A DNA stretch of 5,133 nt from an uncultured Eubacterium sp. (GTDB lineage Bacteria; Bacillota; Clostridia; Peptostreptococcales; Anaerovoracaceae), in contig CANBFZ010000169.1 of the NCBI GenBank assembly GCA_947367725.1, forward strand, positions 1 through 5,133. Reading direction: 5' to 3'. Made by a program: the position numbers and the translations under genes. The notes below the pieces were generated by a model. That model made no database searches, was not told the origin of the DNA, and was given only the letters and a program-made list of their open reading frames with translations. This document shows, in pieces, positions 1 to 5,133 of the stretch. How positions within the stretch are numbered: the stretch's first letter is position 1; each line of letters opens with the position of its first letter.

Positions 1-153
1 AATCAGCCACAGCCTGTCCACTCGTTCCTGGGTATGGTCATGAAAGGTAATCAATCCTGCCGCAGCACTTACAATACCATGCCATACAGAAACAAGCCAT
101 CGGTCGAAGGCAATTTGCGCCTGATCATGCCAAGTAATGACCCCTGCTGCCGC
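1..153 (-). repeat. Two degenerate 87-nt (29-codon) tandem repeats inside the left-edge ORF
   Basis: Unit 1 covers 153-67 and unit 2 runs from 66 to the edge, where it is cut after 22 codons. Both begin with AAAG[VL]IT[WF]HD and share Q and DR further on. At the DNA level the copies have drifted mainly at third positions (for example gcg/gct, ggg/gga, act/acc, gat/gac, caa/cag), so this is an old protein-level duplication rather than a recent DNA repeat. More copies may lie beyond the edge; that part is inference. Confidence 0.65.
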
Positions 154-189
154 ATCAGTTATTTTTCTAAACTTTTTTTCTTTACCCAT
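1..189 (-). CDS. Unrecognised ORF with 29-residue repeats, N-terminal part only
   Basis: The reading frame opens at an ATG (189-187) and is still open at the left edge, giving 63 visible residues. I do not recognise the family and assign no function. A lysine-rich start (MGKEKKFRK) leads into two copies of a ~29-residue unit: residues 13-31 (AAAGVITWHD...DRW) and 42-60 (AAAGLITFHD...DRL). These match at 11 of 19 positions at an offset of 29. Seven of the 11 shared residues use different synonymous codons in the two copies, which supports real translation. The segment has four Trp and four His and looks helical. There is no signal peptide or clear membrane segment. The start lies 31 nt inside the dnaD-like gene in the -1 frame and follows a good Shine-Dalgarno (GGAAGAGG, 7 nt). 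The DnaC-type AAA+ helicase loader would be expected here, but no loader N-terminus or Walker motif is visible. It could be a new repeat protein, or a C-terminal extension of the dnaD-like gene if the A7 run at 173-179 hides an indel. Confidence 0.6.
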   Translation of the reverse strand, partial: MGKEKKFRKITDAAAGVITWHDQAQIAFDRWLVSVWHGIVSAAAGLITFHDHTQERVDRLWLI

Positions 190-1436
190 AGTTCCGCCTC
201 TTCCGTACGCTGTTTGATGCAGGAGCACCGTTCTCCAAGATCTGTCATGCCGGTATCACTGCATTTTTCGCAAGCGTATTTGATGTCGGTGTAATCCATC
301 TCAAAGTTATTCTCTGTCAGCACCACAGCGCGTTCTGCTGCCAGCTCGTCCATGATACTGTTAATCTTTTTGCTCTCGTTTTCCGAAGAGCCTAATATCA
401 ATGCTTTAGAAAGCTGTGAACCCATCTTCCTGATTTCTTCATCAATTTCTTTGATTTTCGGCAGTTTTTCATAGACTTCTTTTTTTCTTGCATCTGCCTC
501 TTTCTCTGCTTTATCTCTGAGGAAATCGTAATACTGATTGAGAACCGCTTGCGTCACGACAATCTTTGTATTGACGTCCACACCCTTATTCTCTGCTTCA
601 TTTCTCCAGTTTTCTAAAACTTTGTTTACATAATTAAAATTGGGACTGGATATACCTGCCGTTTTCGTACACGCTTCCAGCACGCGCTCCATGGTATACC
701 CTATACGATCGAACCAGTTGTCCATCATCTCTTTCTCTGCTTCGGTGGCATTCCGGGTAAAACCAAGGGCTTTCAGTACTCTCCTATAGCGATAGTATTT
801 CTCATCCATCTCCTGCAGTTTTTCGCTAATCTGATCCGTGGTCTGCAGTCCTTCTTCGCTCCAGCCCTTGACGACACTTTCTATGTATCGCAGATTGGTT
901 TTGTTTTTATCCGCAGCATATTTGACCGCCGTAAAAACCACTTCTGGCGTTGCGCCGTAATCCGTCAGCCACCGCAAAATCTGTTGCAGGTCTGTAGAGT
1001 CCAAGGTACGACCCAACGTTTTCTCAATGTCTTTGAACATCACTTTCACTTCTGGATTTCCAAAGACATGATCGTGTTTTGGGCGCTCGGCTTCTCCTCT
1101 GACCGGCGCTGTATTTTTTCCATACAGCTGCTCTTTCAGATTGACGAACTCCACAATAAAGCTAACGTTGCCTTGTGTGTCAAAGTACCGCTTTTTAATA
1201 ACGCCTCTTTCCTCCCAGTATTCCCAAGCCTCCATGACTTTTTCCTCAGAAAGACCAAGCTGCCTTGCAATGGCTTTTCCGGTAATTTCTAAACCATGTT
1301 CTGCATACATACTTGCATACAAATATACTCTCACAAAATCTCCTGGTGCGGATGGCATATATTCATTAATAAAAATATTTTCGACTTTTGTATCAAGCAA
1401 AAAAAAGTCTTTTATTTTTTCTTTGATAAAATTCAT
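159..1436 (-). CDS. dnaD: DnaD-family primosome protein with a helicase-loader-like zinc domain at its C-terminus
   Basis: This 425-residue protein is predicted to act in the cytoplasm in replication initiation or restart, helping to load the DnaB helicase encoded just upstream. Residues ~10-105 form a DnaD-type winged-helix N-domain (IFINEYMPSAPGDFVRVYLY). Two successive DnaD/DnaB_2-like C-domains follow (~130-195 and ~213-280), each ending in the family's Y-x(7)-W-type helix (YIESVVKGW at 184-192, YVNKVLENW at 269-277). From ~295 the sequence resembles the N-terminus of clostridial DnaC/DnaI loaders: a charged coiled-coil-like stretch (VYEKLPKIKEIDEEI, 321-335), then a zinc-binding motif with C389, C392, C404 and C406 (CEKCSDTG...GERCSC). 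It ends 19 residues later with no AAA+ domain. Most DnaD-family proteins are clearly shorter (B. subtilis DnaD is ~230 residues). The ATG at 1436 has AAGGA 9 nt upstream. The gene starts 12 nt after the DUF1858 stop and overlaps the next ORF by 31 nt. DnaD identity is secure; the fusion reading is inference from motif pattern. Confidence 0.88.
   Translation of the reverse strand: MNFIKEKIKDFFLLDTKVENIFINEYMPSAPGDFVRVYLYASMYAEHGLEITGKAIARQLGLSEEKVMEAWEYWEERGVIKKRYFDTQGNVSFIVEFVNLKEQLYGKNTAPVRGEAERPKHDHVFGNPEVKVMFKDIEKTLGRTLDSTDLQQILRWLTDYGATPEVVFTAVKYAADKNKTNLRYIESVVKGWSEEGLQTTDQISEKLQEMDEKYYRYRRVLKALGFTRNATEAEKEMMDNWFDRIGYTMERVLEACTKTAGISSPNFNYVNKVLENWRNEAENKGVDVNTKIVVTQAVLNQYYDFLRDKAEKEADARKKEVYEKLPKIKEIDEEIRKMGSQLSKALILGSSENESKKINSIMDELAAERAVVLTENNFEMDYTDIKYACEKCSDTGMTDLGERCSCIKQRTEEAELWVKKKSLEK
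197..204 (-). promoter_or_regulatory. Ribosome binding site inside the dnaD-like gene
   Basis: GGAAGAGG on the minus strand lies 7 nt before the ATG at 189-187. It sits within the last codons of the DnaD-like protein. It is the main reason to place an independent start here rather than treating the repeat frame as noise. Confidence 0.6.
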
Positions 1437-1445
1437 AGATCGCTG

Positions 1446-1450
1446 TCCTT
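1446..1450 (-). promoter_or_regulatory. Ribosome binding site of the dnaD-like gene, overlapping the upstream stop
   Basis: AAGGA on the minus strand lies 9 nt before the ATG at 1436 and shares bases with the TAA stop (1451-1449) of the DUF1858 gene (TAAGGA). This arrangement suggests coupled translation of the two genes. Confidence 0.65.
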
Positions 1451-1652
1451 ATGCTTCTTCATTCCATTGTCTGTTTAAATCATGCAGCAAAATCTCCACA
1501 TCTAGACCGTGTCCCTTTGCTGCTTCTGCAAGTGTTTCCTGTACTGCACCGGGACATCCCGTGCATAAAAGACCGTGCTTTTTAAAAGTCAGTTCCATCT
1601 CATCGCCGAGACTGAGAATCTCACAAATTTTCATATCTGCTGTAATTTTCAT
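1449..1652 (-). CDS. DUF1858-domain protein (hybrid-cluster-protein-associated CxxC domain)
   Basis: This small protein of 67 residues belongs to the DUF1858 / 'hybrid cluster protein-associated redox disulfide' family. The fold is essentially the whole protein: ITADMKICEIL at the start, the signature LLCTGCPGA with C30 and C33, then ETLAEAAKGHGLD and a last helix ending in LLHDLNRQW. Family members occur alone or attached to redox and iron-sulfur proteins. The paired cysteines are thought to form a disulfide or bind a metal, but no reaction is established. I start it at the ATG at 1652-1650: AAGGAG lies exactly 6 nt before that codon, whereas it directly abuts the other in-frame ATG at 1658-1656 with no spacer. 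The gene lies 14 nt after dnaB and 12 nt before the dnaD-like gene, so it is cotranscribed with replication genes. Nothing in the sequence shows a replication role. Family assignment is confident; function is unknown. Confidence 0.87.
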   Translation of the reverse strand: MKITADMKICEILSLGDEMELTFKKHGLLCTGCPGAVQETLAEAAKGHGLDVEILLHDLNRQWNEEA

Positions 1653-1658
1653 AAGCAT

Positions 1659-1664
1659 CTCCTT
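1659..1664 (-). promoter_or_regulatory. Ribosome binding site that decides the DUF1858 start
   Basis: AAGGAG on the minus strand directly touches the ATG at 1658, giving no spacer, and lies 6 nt from the ATG at 1652. Normal Shine-Dalgarno geometry therefore favours the second ATG and a 67-residue rather than 69-residue product. Confidence 0.7.
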
Positions 1665-1666
1665 TT

Positions 1667-2983
1667 TTATGCTTTGTCACTGAACTTGGTATATCTTGCA
1701 ACCCAGGTCAGATCAAAGACTTCCGTCGGTCCACTTCTGTGTTTGGCAAGGTTTACCTCACACACACCCGGTTTTTCCGAGTTCTCTTTATTATAATAAT
1801 CATCTCGATACAAAAACATAACCATATCCGCATCCTGCTCGATAGAACCGGATTCACGCAAATCGGATAGAATGGGTCTGTGATCCTGCCTTTGTTCCGG
1901 CGCACGAGAAAGCTGCGAAAGCACCATAACGGGACAATCCATCTCTCTGGCAAGCAGTTTCAGATATCTGGATAGATTACTGATTTCCTGCTGTCTGCTA
2001 TCGGTTTTTCCTTCGGATTTCATCAGCTGCAGATAGTCGATGATGACAAGGTCAAGCCCTTTTTCTGATTTTAGTCTTCGGCACTTGTTCTTCATCTCCA
2101 TGACACTGATGCCCGGTGTATCGTCAATATGTAAATTGGTCTTAGACAAAGAGTCCAGCGCCATATTGATGCGATCCCAGTCGTTTCGTTCCAGGCTTCC
2201 CGTTTTCAATTTCTGCATCTCTACACGAGATTCCATGGCAAGCAAACGCTGCCCCAACTGTTCCTTGGACATTTCCAGACTGAAAATCAATACAGTGGCG
2301 CCAGATTTTACTGCTGCATGCTGTGCAATATTCAGTACAAATGCCGTCTTCCCCATGGCAGGTCTTGCGGCAATAATCACAAGGTCTGACCGCTGCAGAC
2401 CGCTGGTCAGTTCATCTAGTCGCTTAAACCCTGTAGAAAGCCCGATGACCTGTCCCTGCGTCTGAATCGCTCTGTCGATCATTGCCACATTTTCAATGAG
2501 CACTTCTTTAATCGGCGCAAAATCACTTTTCTGCCCTTTCTGCGCAATTTCAAAGATGCCTTTTTCCGCGTAATCCAAAATATCCGAAGCATCCATGGAT
2601 TCTTCGTATCCTTTTTCTCTAATATCCTCTGCAGTCTGAATCAGTCGGCGCATGGAAGCTTTTTCTGCAACAATCTTTGCGTATTCCGCCGCACTGCTGG
2701 GCGACGGCGCAACAGAAGAAAGGCTTGCGACATAAACTCTGCCGCCTACCATCTCCAAAGATTTGCGTTTTCGTAGTTCTTCGCAAACTGTAATAATATC
2801 CACAGAAATATTATTTCTGAACAAATCCAGCATGACAGAGAAAATCTCTCTGTGGGCTGCATCGTAAAAATCTTCTGGCGCAATATGATCAATGACGTCA
2901 GCAAGCGCATCTTTGCTCAGCATGGCCGAGCCTAAGACAGATTTCTCCGCGTCAGAATTATGTGGTGGAATTTTCTCAACCAT
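1667..2983 (-). CDS. dnaB: Replicative DNA helicase DnaB
   Basis: Full-length 438-residue hexameric 5'-3' helicase that unwinds DNA at the replication fork in the cytoplasm and works with primase and the helicase loader (the homologue is named DnaC in Bacillus subtilis). The N-terminal domain opens with the family's PHNSDAEKSVLG (7-18) and runs to ~150. A linker helix leads to the RecA-like C-terminal domain, which begins near STGFKRLDELTSGL (183-196). Walker A is ARPAMGKTA (206-214, K212), the likely catalytic glutamate is E237 in SLEMS, and Walker B is DLVIIDYLQLM (311-321, D316). The conserved SQLSR (356-360), RESGSIEQDAD (376-386) and KHRSGPT (414-420, K414/R416) complete the ATPase core. 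No intein or frameshift is seen. The ATG at 2983 is preceded by AAAGGA at 6 nt spacing. It lies 56 nt after rplI and 14 nt before the DUF1858 gene. Placement beside rplI and gdpP is the conserved Firmicute order. Confidence 0.98.
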   Translation of the reverse strand: MVEKIPPHNSDAEKSVLGSAMLSKDALADVIDHIAPEDFYDAAHREIFSVMLDLFRNNISVDIITVCEELRKRKSLEMVGGRVYVASLSSVAPSPSSAAEYAKIVAEKASMRRLIQTAEDIREKGYEESMDASDILDYAEKGIFEIAQKGQKSDFAPIKEVLIENVAMIDRAIQTQGQVIGLSTGFKRLDELTSGLQRSDLVIIAARPAMGKTAFVLNIAQHAAVKSGATVLIFSLEMSKEQLGQRLLAMESRVEMQKLKTGSLERNDWDRINMALDSLSKTNLHIDDTPGISVMEMKNKCRRLKSEKGLDLVIIDYLQLMKSEGKTDSRQQEISNLSRYLKLLAREMDCPVMVLSQLSRAPEQRQDHRPILSDLRESGSIEQDADMVMFLYRDDYYNKENSEKPGVCEVNLAKHRSGPTEVFDLTWVARYTKFSDKA

Positions 2984-2988
2984 GTGCG

Positions 2989-3012
2989 TTCCTTTCTATT
3001 TGTATTCCTTTC
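2989..3012 (-). promoter_or_regulatory. rplI-dnaB intergenic region with two Shine-Dalgarno-like boxes
   Basis: GAAAGGAA occurs twice on the minus strand, at 3012-3005 and 2996-2989, 16 nt apart. The copy nearer dnaB is correctly spaced for its ATG. The other has no start codon at a usable distance. The enclosing 56-nt gap is the longest in the window. I see no convincing terminator or promoter there: TTCCT/AGGAA could pair, but only as a 5-bp stem around a loop of ~21 nt. Confidence 0.45.
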
Positions 3013-3039
3013 AGCCAATTGAATCAGTCCAGGAAGTCA

Positions 3040-3483
3040 TTAGTCGGTTACTTCCACGGTGAGTTTTCCCGACACTTCTGGATATAGTTTTACATCTACT
3101 TCAAATCTTCCGATGCTTTTAATCGGCGTCTTCATCTGGATTTTTTTCTTGTTAATAGAAAGTCCCGTCTGTTTCCTGGTTTCATCGGCAATATCTTTAG
3201 ACGTGATCGAACCAAACAATCTACCGCCTTCGCCAGACTTCGTCTGAATTACGACAGTTACATCCTCCAGTTTTTTAGCAAGGTCCTCTGCCGCAGCTTT
3301 CTCTTCTGCCTTTTTCTGCGCCAGCAGCTCTTTCTGCTTTTCTAGACTTCTGATATTGCCGTCCGTTGCTTCTGTCGCATATCCTTTTGGCAGCAGCATA
3401 TTTCTAGCATAACCGTCGCTAACCTTTACTACATCTCCAGCTTTACCAGTACCTTTTACATCTCTATTCAAAATTACAATCAT
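3040..3483 (-). CDS. rplI: 50S ribosomal protein L9
   Basis: This 147-residue protein has the usual length and architecture of bacterial L9, which binds 23S rRNA near the L1 stalk base and helps maintain reading frame. The N-terminal globular domain (1 to ~45) begins MIVILNRDVKGTGKAGD and contains the family signature G13-x2-G16-x4-V21-x2-GY(24-25)-x2-N28-x-L30, followed by PKGYA. Met29 occupies a position that is usually aromatic in the signature. A long charged connecting helix follows (~41-74, rich in K, E and A), then the C-terminal RNA-binding domain (~75-147) with LFGSITSKDIA and GRFEVDVKLYPEV. The ATG at 3483 has AAGGAG 8 nt upstream and starts 14 nt after the gdpP stop. The TAA stop is followed at once by an in-frame TGA, a tandem stop. 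Confidence 0.98.
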   Translation of the reverse strand: MIVILNRDVKGTGKAGDVVKVSDGYARNMLLPKGYATEATDGNIRSLEKQKELLAQKKAEEKAAAEDLAKKLEDVTVVIQTKSGEGGRLFGSITSKDIADETRKQTGLSINKKKIQMKTPIKSIGRFEVDVKLYPEVSGKLTVEVTD

Positions 3484-3491
3484 TTCTATCT

Positions 3492-3497
3492 CTCCTT
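3492..3497 (-). promoter_or_regulatory. rplI ribosome binding site directly after the gdpP stop
   Basis: AAGGAG on the minus strand begins immediately after the gdpP TAG (3500-3498) and lies 8 nt before the rplI ATG. It is a strong site, as expected for a ribosomal protein gene, and its position supports cotranscription with gdpP. Confidence 0.7.
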
Positions 3498-5133
3498 CTA
3501 TTTGATAAATTCCAATATCTTTTCAATGACTTCTTCCGGGCTGCATGCAACCTGTGCACCTGCGGTCGTTAGATGACCACCACCGCCTAGTTTTTCCATC
3601 AGCACCTGTACATTGATCTCACCTAGAGACCTTGCACTGACGACGGTTCTACCCTGCACAGTCCTTCCTGCCACAAAAGACGCTTTGATGCCTTTTATGG
3701 TTAAAAGCTCATCTGCAACCTGCGAATTGACTACTTGCGCATCTTCATTACAACCTTCGCAGATGGAGGTTACAATGCCTTCCTCGTGAAATTCCGCTGC
3801 AGCAATACACTTTGCACGAATTTTAAACGCATCCATATCGGTTTGGAAAAACCGCTTGACTTCCGCTGTATCTGCGCCGGAACGCCGCAGCCACGCCGCA
3901 GCCTCAAAAGTTCTAACTCCAGTTTTCACTGCAAAACGATTTGTATCAATGGTCATACCTGCAAGCAATGCTTCTGCTTCCAGCTTGATCAACGTTTTCT
4001 TTGGTGCTGCATACTGCAAAATCTCACTAACCAGTTCTGCCGTGGATGATGCGTAAGACTCAATATAGGACAAAGTCGGATTTTCTACACAATCCTCCGC
4101 CTTTCTGTGATGATCAATGACTACAATTCTATCCGTCATAGAAAGCAAATTACTATTTTCTACATAACTGACTCGATGGGTATCCACAAGTACCAAAAGA
4201 GTTTCCTCATCTATCAGACTTTCTGCCTTTTTGCTGTTGATGAATTGATAATTCTCTGTTTCTTTTGCATGTTGATAAATTTCCTGCAATGAACCAATCA
4301 CTTCATCTAATAAAATATACGCCGTTCTCCCGCACATGGAGCACATTCTATGGATACCCAGTGCAGAACCAAAACAATCCATATCTGGGTGTACATGCCC
4401 CATGATAACAACACGCTTTGACTGATCAATCAGCTGTTTCAGCGCATGGGCTATGACACGTGATTTCCCTTTATTGCCTTTTTCTACGGTCTGCATCTTG
4501 CCGCCGTAATATTCTACTTTATTGACTCGTTTAATGACAGCCTGATCACCGCCTCGACCTCTGGCCAAATCCATCGCTGCCCGGGAATATTCCTCTGTGG
4601 CAACGAGATTCTTGCCGCCAACCCCTACACCGATACTTAAACTCATAGGGAAATCCGCTTCTGTTTCAATCTGTCTGATTTCGTCCAAAATGCCAAATTT
4701 GTTTTCAATGATCTTCTCTAAATGAGAGTACTGACAATACATCACATACTGTGCATTGTTGAGCTTGTTGATGGATCCCTCATTCTTTGCCGCCCATTGG
4801 CGAATTACACTATCGGCTGCTGCTGTAATACGCATACGCATTTCTGGAAGGGTGCTGGCAGAAAATTCATCATAATTATCAATGGCGACCCGAACGACAC
4901 AGACCCGTTCATGATTATAACGGTCTTTCAGATTTTCAAAATTAGTCACATCGTAGAAGAAAATCAGCAGATTGGTATCCTCTTTCTCCTGTTCTCTGCT
5001 GACTACCAGCTTAAACTGTTTGCCGTTTCTATCCAGATAACGATAGGCACTCGTTTCCGTGTCGTTATATAAATCTGCTGTTTTAATGCCCGTTAAAGCA
5101 AAAAAATCTGCATCCTCTATTCCATCATAAATA
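3498..5133 (-). CDS. gdpP: Cyclic-di-AMP phosphodiesterase GdpP (PAS-GGDEF-DHH-DHHA1), N-terminus cut by the window edge
   Basis: GdpP hydrolyses the second messenger c-di-AMP to pApA and thereby affects potassium balance, cell-wall stress and beta-lactam tolerance. The family is a membrane protein with a cytoplasmic catalytic part. The visible 544 residues, numbered from the right edge, are most of a usual ~650-670-residue protein; the two transmembrane helices and the start of the PAS domain (~110 residues) lie outside. Visible parts are the end of the PAS domain (1 to ~65, ending LLIFFYDVTNFE), a degenerate GGDEF domain (~75-205) with no GGDEF signature but the GdpP-typical RGGDQAVIK (193-201), and a DHH domain with GHVHPDMD (245-252), VDTH (316-319), IDHH (339-342) and DTNRF (396-400). 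The DHHA1 end has GGGGH (516-520). All expected metal and catalytic motifs are present, so the enzyme should be active. A GTG at 4949-4947 could be mistaken for a start, but the frame upstream is clearly PAS coding sequence. It is the first gene visible in the block and ends 14 nt before rplI. Confidence 0.97.
   Translation of the reverse strand, partial: IYDGIEDADFFALTGIKTADLYNDTETSAYRYLDRNGKQFKLVVSREQEKEDTNLLIFFYDVTNFENLKDRYNHERVCVVRVAIDNYDEFSASTLPEMRMRITAAADSVIRQWAAKNEGSINKLNNAQYVMYCQYSHLEKIIENKFGILDEIRQIETEADFPMSLSIGVGVGGKNLVATEEYSRAAMDLARGRGGDQAVIKRVNKVEYYGGKMQTVEKGNKGKSRVIAHALKQLIDQSKRVVIMGHVHPDMDCFGSALGIHRMCSMCGRTAYILLDEVIGSLQEIYQHAKETENYQFINSKKAESLIDEETLLVLVDTHRVSYVENSNLLSMTDRIVVIDHHRKAEDCVENPTLSYIESYASSTAELVSEILQYAAPKKTLIKLEAEALLAGMTIDTNRFAVKTGVRTFEAAAWLRRSGADTAEVKRFFQTDMDAFKIRAKCIAAAEFHEEGIVTSICEGCNEDAQVVNSQVADELLTIKGIKASFVAGRTVQGRTVVSARSLGEINVQVLMEKLGGGGHLTTAGAQVACSPEEVIEKILEFIK

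Noticed and set aside
34..294. Plus-strand 86-codon open frame at the left end
   Set aside because: It is antisense to the dnaD-like gene and the repeat ORF, has no recognisable domain and no good ribosome binding site. The minus-strand frame has both a Shine-Dalgarno and repeat conservation.
1141..1683. Plus-strand 180-codon open frame
   Set aside because: It lies opposite the DnaD-like, DUF1858 and dnaB coding sequences, all of which have clear family motifs. Its product is low-complexity Ser/Phe/Cys-rich, as antisense frames often are.
2040..2465. Plus-strand 141-codon open frame
   Set aside because: It is a shadow of the dnaB Walker A region and has no features of its own.
3005..3034. 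Possible terminator hairpin between rplI and dnaB
   Set aside because: Only TTCCT/AGGAA pairs, a 5-bp stem around a loop of ~21 nt with no following T-run on the coding strand.
4500..4920. Active diguanylate cyclase in gdpP
   Set aside because: The GGDEF signature is absent. The RGGDQAVIK motif is the conserved end of the degenerate GGDEF domain of GdpP, not an active-site loop.
3498..4949. GTG at 4949 as the real gdpP start
   Set aside because: The frame continues upstream to the window edge with PAS-like sequence (for example LLIFFYD just before it), and no Shine-Dalgarno precedes the GTG at normal spacing.

Overview
The window is one co-directional gene block on the minus strand, read from 5133 down to 1. 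It has the base composition and gene order of a low-to-middle GC Firmicute of class Clostridia. A Family XIII/Anaerovoracaceae-like or related Eubacteriales lineage is my guess from gene order and protein style; no rRNA or species marker is present to settle it.

Layout in transcription order: (1) gdpP, a cyclic-di-AMP phosphodiesterase that enters from beyond the right edge (5133 to 3498; transmembrane part and start missing); (2) rplI, ribosomal protein L9 (3483 to 3040); (3) dnaB, the replicative helicase (2983 to 1667); (4) a 67-residue DUF1858 protein with a CxxC motif (1652 to 1449); (5) a DnaD-family primosome protein (1436 to 159) whose C-terminal ~125 residues look like the zinc-binding N-terminal domain of the DnaC/DnaI helicase loader; (6) an unrecognised ORF (189 to the left edge) that starts inside the dnaD gene and carries two copies of a ~29-residue repeat. 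Gaps between genes are 14, 56, 14 and 12 nt, followed by a 31-nt overlap. Every complete gene has a Shine-Dalgarno sequence next to or overlapping the previous stop, so a single operon with translational coupling is likely. There is no gap over 56 nt and no convincing terminator. I found no promoter, tRNA, CRISPR array or insertion sequence.

Most of the block is ordinary: gdpP-rplI-dnaB is a conserved Firmicute neighbourhood, and a DnaD-like protein plus helicase loader often follows dnaB in Clostridia. The interesting part is the left end. The helicase-loader zinc module appears fused to DnaD and stops just after the metal-binding cysteines, without the AAA+ ATPase. The next frame, where the ATPase would be expected, instead encodes a Trp/His-rich repeat protein. 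Its two repeats keep the same residues with different synonymous codons, which argues that it is truly coding.
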